Part shown: one piece after another, positions 6,910 to 13,989 of the stretch
How positions within the stretch are numbered: position 1 is the first letter of the stretch
Layout: each line of letters starts with the position of its first letter
NCBI GenBank assembly: GCA_023398295.1
Contig: JAEWSL010000016.1
Span: 1-20,867 of the forward strand
Source of the DNA: Elusimicrobiota bacterium
GTDB taxonomy: Bacteria > Elusimicrobiota > Elusimicrobia > Elusimicrobiales > Elusimicrobiaceae
DNA length: 20,867 nt
Reading direction: 5' to 3'
Notes under the pieces: generated by a model
What the model was told of the DNA's origin: nothing
What the model saw: the letters and a program-made list of their open reading frames with translations, nothing else
The model's database searches: none
Program-made: the position numbers and the translations under genes

Positions 6910-8949
6910 CTAGCGCGGAGTCGGCAAAGGCCGTTTTTTGGGAACGAAAGATACAAAATGCTCCGTACTACCATTGCTTTGCCAATTTTCGCCGATAATT
7001 TCGTCAAAAAGCTTTTGCGGTATTTTCCTGAAGGAATCAAAAACCTTCTTTTCAAAAACTATAGGCCTAGAGGCTAGAGCAAGATAGTTAACAACGCCTG
7101 TATAGTCTTCAAAGGTAAAATATTCTTCCGTAAGGGGCGCGTCGTCTTTCTGCCCGCGCAGGGTGTAGTAAACGGCGTTATCGTAGGTAAAAAGCGTAAC
7201 TGGAACAAACGGAGGGAAAAGCTGCGCTATCTCACTATTTTGGGAGAGGATAGGATAAACTGCCCTGTCGCGAAACCTAAAAAGCTTATCTGAAATAAAA
7301 AGATTTCCCGTAACTTTTGCTGTCATGAAAGCTGCAAAAAAGAAAATTAAAACAAATTTAGCCGCGCTAAAGCAGAGAAAGAAACGTCCTTCGTCCGTTT
7401 TATCTTTAAGAGAAGTAAAGAAATCCTCCAAGTAATCCTGCGCAAACAGGGCCAAAATAAAAACTGCGGGGAAACATATACCGTAAAAAACCAAAATATG
7501 GCTTCTGCCCTGATAATAAGGAAATAACGTAACGCCCAGTACGGTTGAAATAAAAAGAAATAGGTCCTTTTGTCCCGCCTCACCGCGAAGCAAAGCAAGC
7601 AAAGTCTTTGAAAGCGCAAGCAGATAAATAACGCCCAGCAAAAGCCAGGGATCGTCAAACTTCATTTTAAGCATCATATAACCGTATTTGTAAAAGAACA
7701 AATACGGCTGCAAAATATTCTTAAGGGGCAAAACTTCCCCCGTCTTGACGTAAGATATTAAAAATAAAACGGCAAAAGCTAAAAAGACCGACGCCAAGGA
7801 AAGAAAACCTGTTTTAAGGGAATGCAAATATGCTTTCTTCCCGTCCAGGCCGTTGCGCATAAAAGCCAAATAAATCAGAAAACCGCCCCAAACCGCAAGG
7901 CATATAAAACCGCTTTCAACATTCCAAAAGACTGAAAACGCGCAAAGCAAAAATCCGCAATAATATAAAATCTTTTGTGTTTTCCGCGATGCTCTATAAT
8001 AAAAAGCGCACAAAGCTAAGGCAAAGGATAAAAATACTAAACGATGCGGTTGAAACTGCAAATAATATCCCCCCTTTAGCGCTCCCAATACGGAAAAAAC
8101 ATAGGAGAAAAAACAAAAAAGCCAAAAGACTTTATTCCTAAGCGTTTGCCATCAAAAATACCCCGCGGCAGATATACCCGCGCAAACTAAAAAGGCGTTA
8201 ATAACACTTATCTTAAATATGGAAACGGGACCTATAAACTTAAAAATAAACTCGTACACATACGGGTAAAACCCGTAAATAGAATTGTAATTGTACCCCA
8301 AAGCCTGCCCGCTTAAAACTTTATATATGGGGAAATAATACGCCTCAAAATGATACGAACAATTAAAATCCTGCGCGTACAGGGGGACTAAATAAAGTAA
8401 AAATATTTTTGCTATAACCGCTGCTGCGGCAAGCAAAATTGCTGAGGTAAAATAAAATCGCGCGCGGGCGCCGCAAACGCGCCACAGATAAATAAGCCCC
8501 AAACCTATAATAAACGCCGCCGAGGTTGAATATATTGCGTCTAAGACGCGATAGAAAAAATCATTTATCTGAAAAGTAAAAAAGATAAGTAAAAGTACGG
8601 ACGCAAAAGCACTGAGGATAACCCATTTCGCGTCCAGCTTTTCTAAAAAACCGCGACCGTATTTTGAAAAAAATAAATAGGAAAGAAGAAAAACCAAGGG
8701 CATTAAAACAACAATGCCATAAAAAGCCGCTTTCTCGGACTGTTCGGGCACAAACATTTTGTCCGAAACTAAAAACAGTTTGGCGATATCGGGGTTAAAG
8801 ACGTCCGGCACCAGCATCTTTAAGGCAAAACCCGCGATAAATAAAATAATTACAGACAGCCATATAGAAAAACTATACTTTGCCCCTTCTCTAAATTGGT
8901 TTTCTTCGCGAGAAAAATATTTAAGAATATTTTTAAGCATACACTTCAT
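6910..8949 (-). pseudogene. Large polytopic membrane protein (glycosyltransferase-C-like) split by an in-frame TGA
   Basis: Two reading frames, 8949-8152 (265 codons) and the region down to 6910, lie in the same frame and are separated by a single TGA at 8152-8154. Joined, they would encode about 679 residues with many hydrophobic helices and a C-terminal periplasmic-type domain. A segment with a tyrosine-rich YNSIYGFYPYVYEF motif resembles GT-C-like membrane glycosyltransferases, but I cannot name the family. After the TGA there is no in-frame ATG before residue-like sequence resumes; the first possible initiator is a TTG at 8088 without a ribosome binding site. The start at 8949 also has a weak site. 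Most simply this is a recent nonsense mutation or a sequencing error; functional read-through is less likely. Confidence 0.75.
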
Positions 8950-8963
8950 TAAAGCATTTTTTG

Positions 8964-8969
8964 ATTATA
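8964..8969 (-). promoter_or_regulatory. Predicted -10 box for the membrane-protein gene
   Basis: A perfect TATAAT on the minus strand lies 14 bp before the ATG at 8949. The -35 region is poor (TTATAA at 16-bp spacing). The position implies a very short leader, in keeping with the weak ribosome binding site. Confidence 0.4.
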
Positions 8970-9020
8970 CCGAAACAGACCTAATTTATAAGATTTTTAG
9001 GCTTTTTTTCCATATATATT

Positions 9021-9026
9021 TATAAT
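9021..9026 (+). promoter_or_regulatory. Predicted -10 box for the MATE gene
   Basis: A perfect TATAAT on the plus strand, with no clear -35 element. It is only 3 bp before the first ATG (9030), so if it is used the transcript would begin near 9033 and translation should start at the second in-frame ATG (9045). Together with the minus-strand box at 8964-8969 it makes the 80-bp gap a divergent promoter region. Confidence 0.4.
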
Positions 9027-9029
9027 ATA

Positions 9030-10430
9030 ATGTATATAGAGGCTATGGCATCATCTTCAAACTTGACTCAGGCGAAACATAATCCCTTCAAAGCAAAAAC
9101 TATAGCGGGCTTACTGCTGACTTTTTCTGCCCCTGCAATGACGGGAATGCTTGTAAACTCGCTTAATAATATAATTTCCCGCGTCTATATAGGGCACGAC
9201 GTCGGCTCTTTAGGCATTGCGGCCATAAGCATCATTTTCCCCGTAGGCTTTATTTTTATGGCCTTCAGCATGCTTATAGGCGTAGGCGCAAACGCGTTGT
9301 TTTCAATACGCCTAGGCGAGAAGAAACATCAGGAAGCCGAACTTATTTTGGGAAACGCTTTTACCGCGCTTATAGTTATAGCGGTAGTACTAAGTTCCGC
9401 AGGTTATTTATTTTTAGATAAAATTCTGCTTATGCTGGGCGCGTCGGAAGCTGTTTTGCCTTACGCGCAAAGTTACGGAAAACCTTTAATATTTTCTTTT
9501 TTTCTCTTCAGTTTAAGTTTGGGCTTAAATAATTTTATACGCTCAAGCGGACACCCCAAAACCGCCATGGGAACCCAAATTATAAGCGCAGTGGTAAATT
9601 TGAGCCTCGCGCCGATTCTTATATATAAATTTAAGATGGGGATGTACGGCGCGGGGCTCGCCGTTTTGTGCGGGCATATCGTTTCAATAACTTGGGTTTT
9701 ACTTTATTTCTTAAGCGAAAGAGCGCCTTTCAAAATCCGTCTTAAAAACATCAGGCTTGACTTTAATATTATAAAAGACAGCGCGGTAATAGGCATAGCG
9801 CAATTTGTCTTCCAGATATCGGGCAGCGCGCTTAATTTAATATTAAATTACTCGCTTTTGGCTTACGGCGGGGATTTGGCAATTTCCGCTATAGGCATAG
9901 TAATAAGCGTAAACACAATTGTAATAATGCCGCTTCTGGGCATAAGCCAGGGCGCGCAGCCGCTTATCGGGTACAATTATGGCGCGCGCAAATATTCCAC
10001 CGCGATACAAACTTTGAAAATGGCCATACGCTGGGGCATAGGCATAACTACGGCGGGCTATATTATAATACAATTGTTCGCGCGCCCGATAACCTGCCTG
10101 TTTAACAGCAGCGATTTACAGCTTATAACATTATCTTCCCACGCTTTAAGAGTATATAATCTTATGCTGCCGATAGTGGCCCTGCAAGTGCTTGCGACAA
10201 GCTTTTTCCAGGCGATAAATAAGCCGCTTAAAGCGGCGATTTTAAGCCTCTCGCGCCAAATCTTGCTGGTAATACCGCTGGTGATAATATTGCCGAGATT
10301 CTTCGGGCTGGAAGGCATTTTCTTTGCGCCGCCCGCAGCGGATTTAATATCGGCCGTACTTTCCTATCTGCTGCTTAATAATTTTTTCAAAAAACATAAA
10401 CAAAAATTTATTTTGTTTAAGTGGAAATAA
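9030..10430 (+). CDS. MATE family multidrug/metabolite exporter
   Basis: A 466-residue inner-membrane antiporter and the only plus-strand gene of the window. It shows about twelve hydrophobic helices arranged as two homologous halves. The first half carries the family hallmark GVGANALFSIRLGEKKHQEA after helix two, and the second half the matching GISQGAQPLIGYNYGARKY. MATE proteins export cationic compounds or other metabolites in exchange for Na+ or H+; the substrate cannot be read from sequence. The start is uncertain: ATG 9030 has no ribosome binding site, while ATG 9045 (giving 461 residues) has AGAGG but only 2 nt of spacing. It is divergent from the broken membrane-protein gene and convergent with the tRNA gene. 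Confidence 0.93.
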   Translation: MYIEAMASSSNLTQAKHNPFKAKTIAGLLLTFSAPAMTGMLVNSLNNIISRVYIGHDVGSLGIAAISIIFPVGFIFMAFSMLIGVGANALFSIRLGEKKHQEAELILGNAFTALIVIAVVLSSAGYLFLDKILLMLGASEAVLPYAQSYGKPLIFSFFLFSLSLGLNNFIRSSGHPKTAMGTQIISAVVNLSLAPILIYKFKMGMYGAGLAVLCGHIVSITWVLLYFLSERAPFKIRLKNIRLDFNIIKDSAVIGIAQFVFQISGSALNLILNYSLLAYGGDLAISAIGIVISVNTIVIMPLLGISQGAQPLIGYNYGARKYSTAIQTLKMAIRWGIGITTAGYIIIQLFARPITCLFNSSDLQLITLSSHALRVYNLMLPIVALQVLATSFFQAINKPLKAAILSLSRQILLVIPLVIILPRFFGLEGIFFAPPAADLISAVLSYLLLNNFFKKHKQKFILFKWK

Positions 10431-10484
10431 ATTGTCCCGAATATAGCTGTCCTTCTAAAGAAGTTTTTAGATATACGCCTGGGT

Positions 10485-10598
10485 TTTTACGAGGATTTTG
10501 ATTTTATACGAGGCCTGAGCGGGCGCAGACTACCGTATCAACACGCGCGGAGCGCGGAGGTATTTCAAACATAACCTAGCGGTTTTACGAGGATTTTG
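10485..10598. repeat. 16-bp direct repeat flanking a short non-coding unit
   Basis: TTTTACGAGGATTTTG occurs exactly at 10485-10500 and 10583-10598, 98 bp apart. The similarity extends loosely upstream (CCTGGG versus CCTAGCGG), and a partial third copy (TTTTATACGAGG) begins at about 10503. There is no credible coding frame, and the spacer is GC-rich (about 10510-10560). It may belong to a dispersed intergenic repeat family, which one window cannot show. Confidence 0.6.
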
Positions 10599-10602
10599 CG
10601 CT

Positions 10603-10692
10603 TATTTTTAATTTTTTTGAGACAAGGGATATCGGGAAGTACACCGAGCGGAAGCGAGGGAGATATCCGCAGTCTCAAAAAAATTAAAAATA
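10603..10692. repeat. 90-bp long inverted repeat (hairpin element, possible bidirectional terminator)
   Basis: A perfect 21-bp inverted repeat has arms at 10603-10623 and 10672-10692. Inside it, after a 3-by-3 internal loop, is a further 7-bp stem (GGATATC at 10627-10633, GATATCC at 10662-10668) enclosing a 28-nt GC-richer loop. The outer arms are nearly pure A/T, ending in GAGAC/GTCTC. It sits between the convergent MATE gene and the tRNA, so it could end transcription from both sides. It could equally be a miniature mobile or palindromic repeat. Confidence 0.7.
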
Positions 10693-10713
10693 GGCCAAAA
10701 GCCGAAGTAAAAA

Positions 10714-10786
10714 CGCCCCGAATAGGAGTCGAACCTACAACCTTATCCTTAGGACGGATCTGCTCTTCCAGTTGAGCTACCGGGGC
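10714..10786 (-). tRNA. tRNA-Arg (anticodon CCT)
   Basis: A 73-nt cloverleaf is readable on the minus strand. The acceptor stem GCCCCGG pairs with TCGGGGC; the D stem is GCTC/GAGC; the T arm is GTAGG-TTCGACT-CCTAT. The anticodon loop GTCCTAA gives CCT, which decodes AGG. No CCA is encoded after the discriminator G. Two features are slightly unusual: G at position 32, and a G-A mismatch at the base of the anticodon stem (27-43). The gene stands between apt and the non-coding repeat block, with a plausible promoter of its own. Confidence 0.93.
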
Positions 10787-10822
10787 AAAACGCATTAAAA
10801 CAATCTGATTAGCTTATTTTCT

Positions 10823-10851
10823 ATTTTATCAATTTTTGAAACGCGACGCAA
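10823..10851 (-). promoter_or_regulatory. Predicted promoter of the tRNA-Arg gene
   Basis: On the minus strand TTGCGT (10851-10846), a 17-bp spacer and TAAAAT (10828-10823) form a sigma-70-like promoter. Transcription would begin about 30 nt before the mature tRNA 5-prime end. It lies in the 81-bp gap downstream of apt. Confidence 0.4.
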
Positions 10852-10867
10852 AGAAATCAGGAAAAGA

Positions 10868-11419
10868 TTAAAAAGTAAAGAATGTAATTACTTTTTCGTC
10901 AATAACGTCTTTTCCTTTAAGAAAGCCCAGTTCGCACAAAAAAGCGCAGGCTTCTATTTTCGCGCCGAATTTTTTTATAAGTTCAAGAGCGGCTTTGGTA
11001 GTGCCGCCGGTGGCAAGGAGATCGTCTATCAAAAGCACTTTGTCAGAAGGGGAAATCGCGTCCTGATGTATTTCAATGCTGTCAACGCCGTATTCCAAAG
11101 AGAACTCCGCCTTATAGGTCTTATAAGGCAGTTTGCCTTTTTTGCGTATAGGCACAAACCCTGCGCCTAAGGCGACAGCTAGCGGCGCGCCGAAAATAAA
11201 ACCGCGCGATTCTATGGCGACTACTTTTGTTATGCCGCAGTCTTTGAACTGTTCTACAAATTTGTCCACCGCTTTCTTAAATAAAACTGCATCGCCCAAA
11301 AGCGGGGTTATATCCTTAAATAAAATGCCTTTTTTGGGGAAGTCGGGGATGTCCCTTACCGCCGCTGAAATTTGCTTGTCCGTAAGATTTTTCTCTGCTG
11401 CAATTTGTTTTGTTGTCAT
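10868..11419 (-). CDS. apt: Adenine phosphoribosyltransferase
   Basis: A 183-residue cytosolic salvage enzyme that makes AMP from adenine and PRPP. It has the family start RDIPDFPKKGILFKDITPLL (about 22-41), the hood region AIESRGFIFGAPLA (about 69-82) and the PRPP-binding loop VLLIDDLLATGGT (128-140). It is about 12 residues longer at the N-terminus than typical Apt. The start is nonetheless supported by AAGGA about 10 nt upstream and by the ATGA overlap with the sigma-gene stop. PRPP would come from Prs, encoded in the same gene run. Confidence 0.96.
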   Translation of the reverse strand: MTTKQIAAEKNLTDKQISAAVRDIPDFPKKGILFKDITPLLGDAVLFKKAVDKFVEQFKDCGITKVVAIESRGFIFGAPLAVALGAGFVPIRKKGKLPYKTYKAEFSLEYGVDSIEIHQDAISPSDKVLLIDDLLATGGTTKAALELIKKFGAKIEACAFLCELGFLKGKDVIDEKVITFFTF

Positions 11420-12501
11420 TTTTTCTTGTCCTTATTAAATTTCTTCTTTGATTTTCCGCCGCATTTTTCAGGCGGGCGGCGGCCGTCCGCTTTTTTATCA
11501 ATATTTACGCCGATATCCAGGACAGGCAGACCTTTATGGCTTTTGTTTATAAGCTTGGTAAGTTTATCTTTAATGATTTCGTCCCCCAAAACGTCTTTGC
11601 CCTGTTTTATACGCATGCCGGTATGTATTTTTTTTGTGGCAAAATCTTTTTCGCGGTGTTCAATAAGGCCTAAAATCTGCGCGCGCTTACGCACATTATG
11701 GACGGCGCGCTCCTCAATCTGGCGCACGCGCTCGCGCGAAATGCCAAGCTTTTGGGAAACCTCCGCCAAGGTAAGCGGATGCTCGCTGTCTATTCCGTAA
11801 CGCATTATGAGGACCTGTTTATCCCGCGGGAGAATTTCGTCCAAAATTGAAAGCAAAACTTTATTGGAGGATTTGTTTGCAAATAAATCGTCCGGATTTT
11901 TTTCCCTTTCGTCGGCAATTGTATCGCCGAGGGTGCTTTCCTCCTCCTCGTTTACGGCGCAGGATAGAGAGTCCACGCTGTAAGCCGCGCTTAAAGTGTC
12001 TAAAATTGAATGCACCTGCCGCGCCGATAAATTAAGCTTTGAGGACATCTCCTTAAGAGAAGGATCACGCCCGAGCCTCTCTTTCATAGAATCCCACGTC
12101 TTGCTCCAGAGGCGCAGATTTTCCCACGCGTGAGAGGGTATCTTTATAGTGCCGCTTTGTTCTTCTGCGGCGCGGCGGATATACTGCTCTATCCAATGTA
12201 TCGCGTAAGTTGAAAAACGATATCCCTTGGAAGGATCAAATTTATCTATCGCATGCATAAGCCCCAAATTGCCTTCCTCTATAAGGTCCATAAGCTCCAT
12301 GCCTCGCCGCAAAAAACGCTTCGCCGTGGGAACGACAAGCCTCAAATGCATCTGCGTAAGACGCGTCTTAGCTTTTTTATCTCCTGTTTGGGCGCGTTTC
12401 CAGAGGGCGGCTTCTTCCTTCCTGTCAATTTCCCTGACAAGAATGCCGATGTCCTTAAAATATTCGTTTACGGTATCAAGACCGCTCTCATTATTTTCCA
12501 T
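11416..12501 (-). CDS. Sigma-70 family (group 2, RpoS/RpoD-like) sigma factor with C-terminal extension
   Basis: A 361-residue sigma factor. Region 1.2 is at about residues 8-45 and regions 2.1-2.4 at about 50-112 (core-binding DLIEEGNLGLMHAIDKFDP, 72-90). Region 3 is at about 120-200, and region 4 at about 215-275 with the helix-turn-helix LAEVSQKLGISRERVRQIEE. Region 1.1 is absent, as in group 2 sigmas. Region 2.4 reads YAIHWIEQYIRR instead of the usual YATWWIRQAITR, changing several -10-contacting positions. About 75 Lys-rich residues follow region 4. The start is placed at ATG 12501, which has an AGG site 7 nt upstream; the longer frame from a TTG at 12534 has none. It is coupled to apt by ATGA. 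Whether it is the housekeeping or an alternative sigma is unknown. Confidence 0.9.
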   Translation of the reverse strand: MENNESGLDTVNEYFKDIGILVREIDRKEEAALWKRAQTGDKKAKTRLTQMHLRLVVPTAKRFLRRGMELMDLIEEGNLGLMHAIDKFDPSKGYRFSTYAIHWIEQYIRRAAEEQSGTIKIPSHAWENLRLWSKTWDSMKERLGRDPSLKEMSSKLNLSARQVHSILDTLSAAYSVDSLSCAVNEEEESTLGDTIADEREKNPDDLFANKSSNKVLLSILDEILPRDKQVLIMRYGIDSEHPLTLAEVSQKLGISRERVRQIEERAVHNVRKRAQILGLIEHREKDFATKKIHTGMRIKQGKDVLGDEIIKDKLTKLINKSHKGLPVLDIGVNIDKKADGRRPPEKCGGKSKKKFNKDKKK

Positions 12502-12539
12502 TTTTTTACCTGTGAAAACATGCCGACCTTTCAATAATA

Positions 12540-12554
12540 CAATATTAAATATTG
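12540..12554. promoter_or_regulatory. 15-bp palindrome upstream of the sigma gene
   Basis: CAATATT and AATATTG arms separated by one base form an operator-like palindrome in the 69-bp gap between pth and the sigma gene, about 40 bp before the sigma start. No clear promoter could be assigned beside it. In such A/T-rich sequence it may be chance. Confidence 0.3.
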
Positions 12555-12570
12555 ATAATAAAACAAACGC

Positions 12571-13140
12571 CTACTCTTCCGCTTTGTTTATATCGGAAAC
12601 CGCCGCGTCAAAACCCTTTTTTATTAAATCTTCAAGCCCGTTTACGGCCCGCGTTATTACGGCGGAAAGCAGTTCCCCTTCCTGCGCGCCGAATTTGGAG
12701 AGGACAAAGTCTTTCCCCTCAAAATACGGCGGACGCGGCCCTATGCCAACGCGCAGACGCATAATATCTTTGCCGCCGAAATTATCTAAAACATTTTGCA
12801 TGCCGTTATGCCCGCCCGCGCTGCCCTGCGCGCGCAGACGCAAAACGCCCAAAGGCAAACTTAAATCGTCAAAAATTATCACAATATGCCCGCGCTCAAC
12901 TTTGAAAAAATCCGCATATGCGCGCGCGGGCCCGCCCGATAAGTTCATAAAACTTAAAGGTTTAAGCAGACGCACCTTCTGTCCGTTTATTTCAATTTCG
13001 CAATGCTCGGCCTTTGCGCGCGGCCATTTTTCAAAGCGCGCGCCATATTTCTCTGCAAGGGCATCAATAACCATAAACCCCGCGTTATGACGCGTGTTTT
13101 CATATTCCCTGCCGGGATTGCCGAGCCCTGCTATAAGCAT
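12571..13140 (-). CDS. pth: Peptidyl-tRNA hydrolase
   Basis: A 189-residue cytosolic enzyme that releases tRNA from prematurely dropped peptidyl-tRNA. All key motifs are present: GLGNPGREYENTRHNAGF at the N-terminus with N8 and catalytic His18 (His20 in E. coli numbering), FMNLSGG (64-70), the acidic DDLSLPLG with Asp91, and the GSAGGHNGM loop (106-114). The length is standard. The ribosome binding site is weak (GGTG), and an 11-bp-stem hairpin precedes the gene, so its translation may be tuned relative to rplY upstream. The order rplY-pth is common in bacteria. Confidence 0.97.
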   Translation of the reverse strand: MLIAGLGNPGREYENTRHNAGFMVIDALAEKYGARFEKWPRAKAEHCEIEINGQKVRLLKPLSFMNLSGGPARAYADFFKVERGHIVIIFDDLSLPLGVLRLRAQGSAGGHNGMQNVLDNFGGKDIMRLRVGIGPRPPYFEGKDFVLSKFGAQEGELLSAVITRAVNGLEDLIKKGFDAAVSDINKAEE

Positions 13141-13157
13141 AAGCGCACCAAAGCCGA

Positions 13158-13184
13158 TACGGGCGCAGATAAACTGCGCCCGTA
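13158..13184. other. Intercistronic hairpin without a U-tract
   Basis: An exact 11-bp stem (TACGGGCGCAG / CTGCGCCCGTA) with a 5-nt ATAAA loop lies between rplY and pth. No T-run follows on either strand, so it is not a typical intrinsic terminator. It could act as an attenuating, mRNA-stabilizing or processing structure that separates rplY and pth expression. Confidence 0.7.
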
Positions 13185-13197
13185 CGGAAATAAACTT

Positions 13198-13929
13198 TTA
13201 CTTCTTAGGCTGGGGTGAAGCAGCCGGTTTAGCCGCGCCTGCCGCAGCAGCCGGTTTAGCCGCGCCCGCCGGCGCCGCAGCGCCTTCTTCTTCTTTCTTG
13301 CCCTTAGCGGCGGAAAGTTCGGGCTGGGCGGCCTCAGTTCCAGCGGCCGCCGCGGCGGGAGCTGCGATGACCTCTTCTTTAGGAACTATCAAGTGGACTA
13401 ACATCTTATTGCCGTCGTCAACCGCATTTACGCCCTTAGGCAGTTTAAGGTCGGCCACGGTAATATGGGTATCCAAAGTAAGTTTAGAAATATCGGCCTC
13501 AATATGATGCGGAATATCCGCAGGCAGACATTTTACCGTAATCTCGCGCACTGTATGGTCCACCATAACGCCGTGAGTTTTTATATACTCGCAATCTCCG
13601 ACTAAAATGACCGGGACCACGGTTTCCAATATCTTGTTCATGGAAATTCTTTGGAAGTCTATGTGGATGGGCGTATCCTTAACCACGTCGTATTGCACTT
13701 CTTTGATAATAGCCTGCTCTTTGGCGTCGGCCACAGAAATTTCAACTATTACGTTGCCGCCGGCTTTTTGTATAGCGGCCAAATCTTTTTCCGTAACGGT
13801 AAGAACAAGCGGTTTTTTGTCCGCACCGTAAATTACGGCGGGAATCTTTTTCTGCGCCCTTATTTTTGAAAGCGCGCCTTTTACGCCGGCTTTATCTCTT
13901 GCTTCTGCATTAATTTGTAACTTTTCCAT
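13198..13929 (-). CDS. rplY: Ribosomal protein L25, CTC/TL5 long form
   Basis: A 243-residue 5S-rRNA-binding protein. The N-terminal L25 domain (about 1-92) has the IPAVIYGADKKPLVLTV segment. The second beta-rich TL5/CTC domain (about 95-185) contains the KCLPADIPHHIEADIS and ITVADLKLPKGV motifs. The final 50 or so residues are a low-complexity Ala/Pro/Lys/Glu tail built partly from a tandem repeat. The long form is called general stress protein CTC in some bacteria. The ribosome binding site GAGGAAG is good. The gene sits between prs and pth, the common glmU-prs-ctc-pth order. Confidence 0.95.
   Translation of the reverse strand: MEKLQINAEARDKAGVKGALSKIRAQKKIPAVIYGADKKPLVLTVTEKDLAAIQKAGGNVIVEISVADAKEQAIIKEVQYDVVKDTPIHIDFQRISMNKILETVVPVILVGDCEYIKTHGVMVDHTVREITVKCLPADIPHHIEADISKLTLDTHITVADLKLPKGVNAVDDGNKMLVHLIVPKEEVIAAPAAAAAGTEAAQPELSAAKGKKEEEGAAAPAGAAKPAAAAGAAKPAASPQPKK
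13220..13266. repeat. 27-bp tandem repeat in the L25 tail
   Basis: GCAGCCGGTTTAGCCGCGCC occurs at 13220-13239 and again at 13247-13266, a period of 27 bp (nine codons). It encodes duplicated AAKPAA units in the C-terminal tail of L25. Because the period is a multiple of three, slippage would change tail length without shifting frame. Confidence 0.8.
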
Positions 13930-13989
13930 TTTATTACTTCCTCTCTTTCTTGTTGTGTTTTTTTGTTTTTTGAAATTTTTTACTGCTAC

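Noticed and set aside
8110..8154. Selenocysteine insertion at the in-frame TGA
   Set aside because: No convincing SECIS-type hairpin is visible just downstream, and a polytopic membrane glycosyltransferase-like protein is not a known selenoprotein type.
10565..10795. Minus-strand frame of 76 codons beginning MRFAPVAQLEEQ
   Set aside because: It is the typical false frame running through a tRNA gene; the PVAQLEEQ...VVGSTPI pattern is translated tRNA-Arg sequence.
10431..10800. tRNA-associated integrated element or attachment site
   Set aside because: No integrase, no duplicated tRNA 3-prime end and no phage or plasmid genes are seen; the repeats alone do not establish integration.
12227..13090. 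Plus-strand open frame of 287 codons
   Set aside because: It lies antisense to the sigma factor and pth, both with full family motifs. Its Ser/Arg-rich composition is that of a shadow frame.
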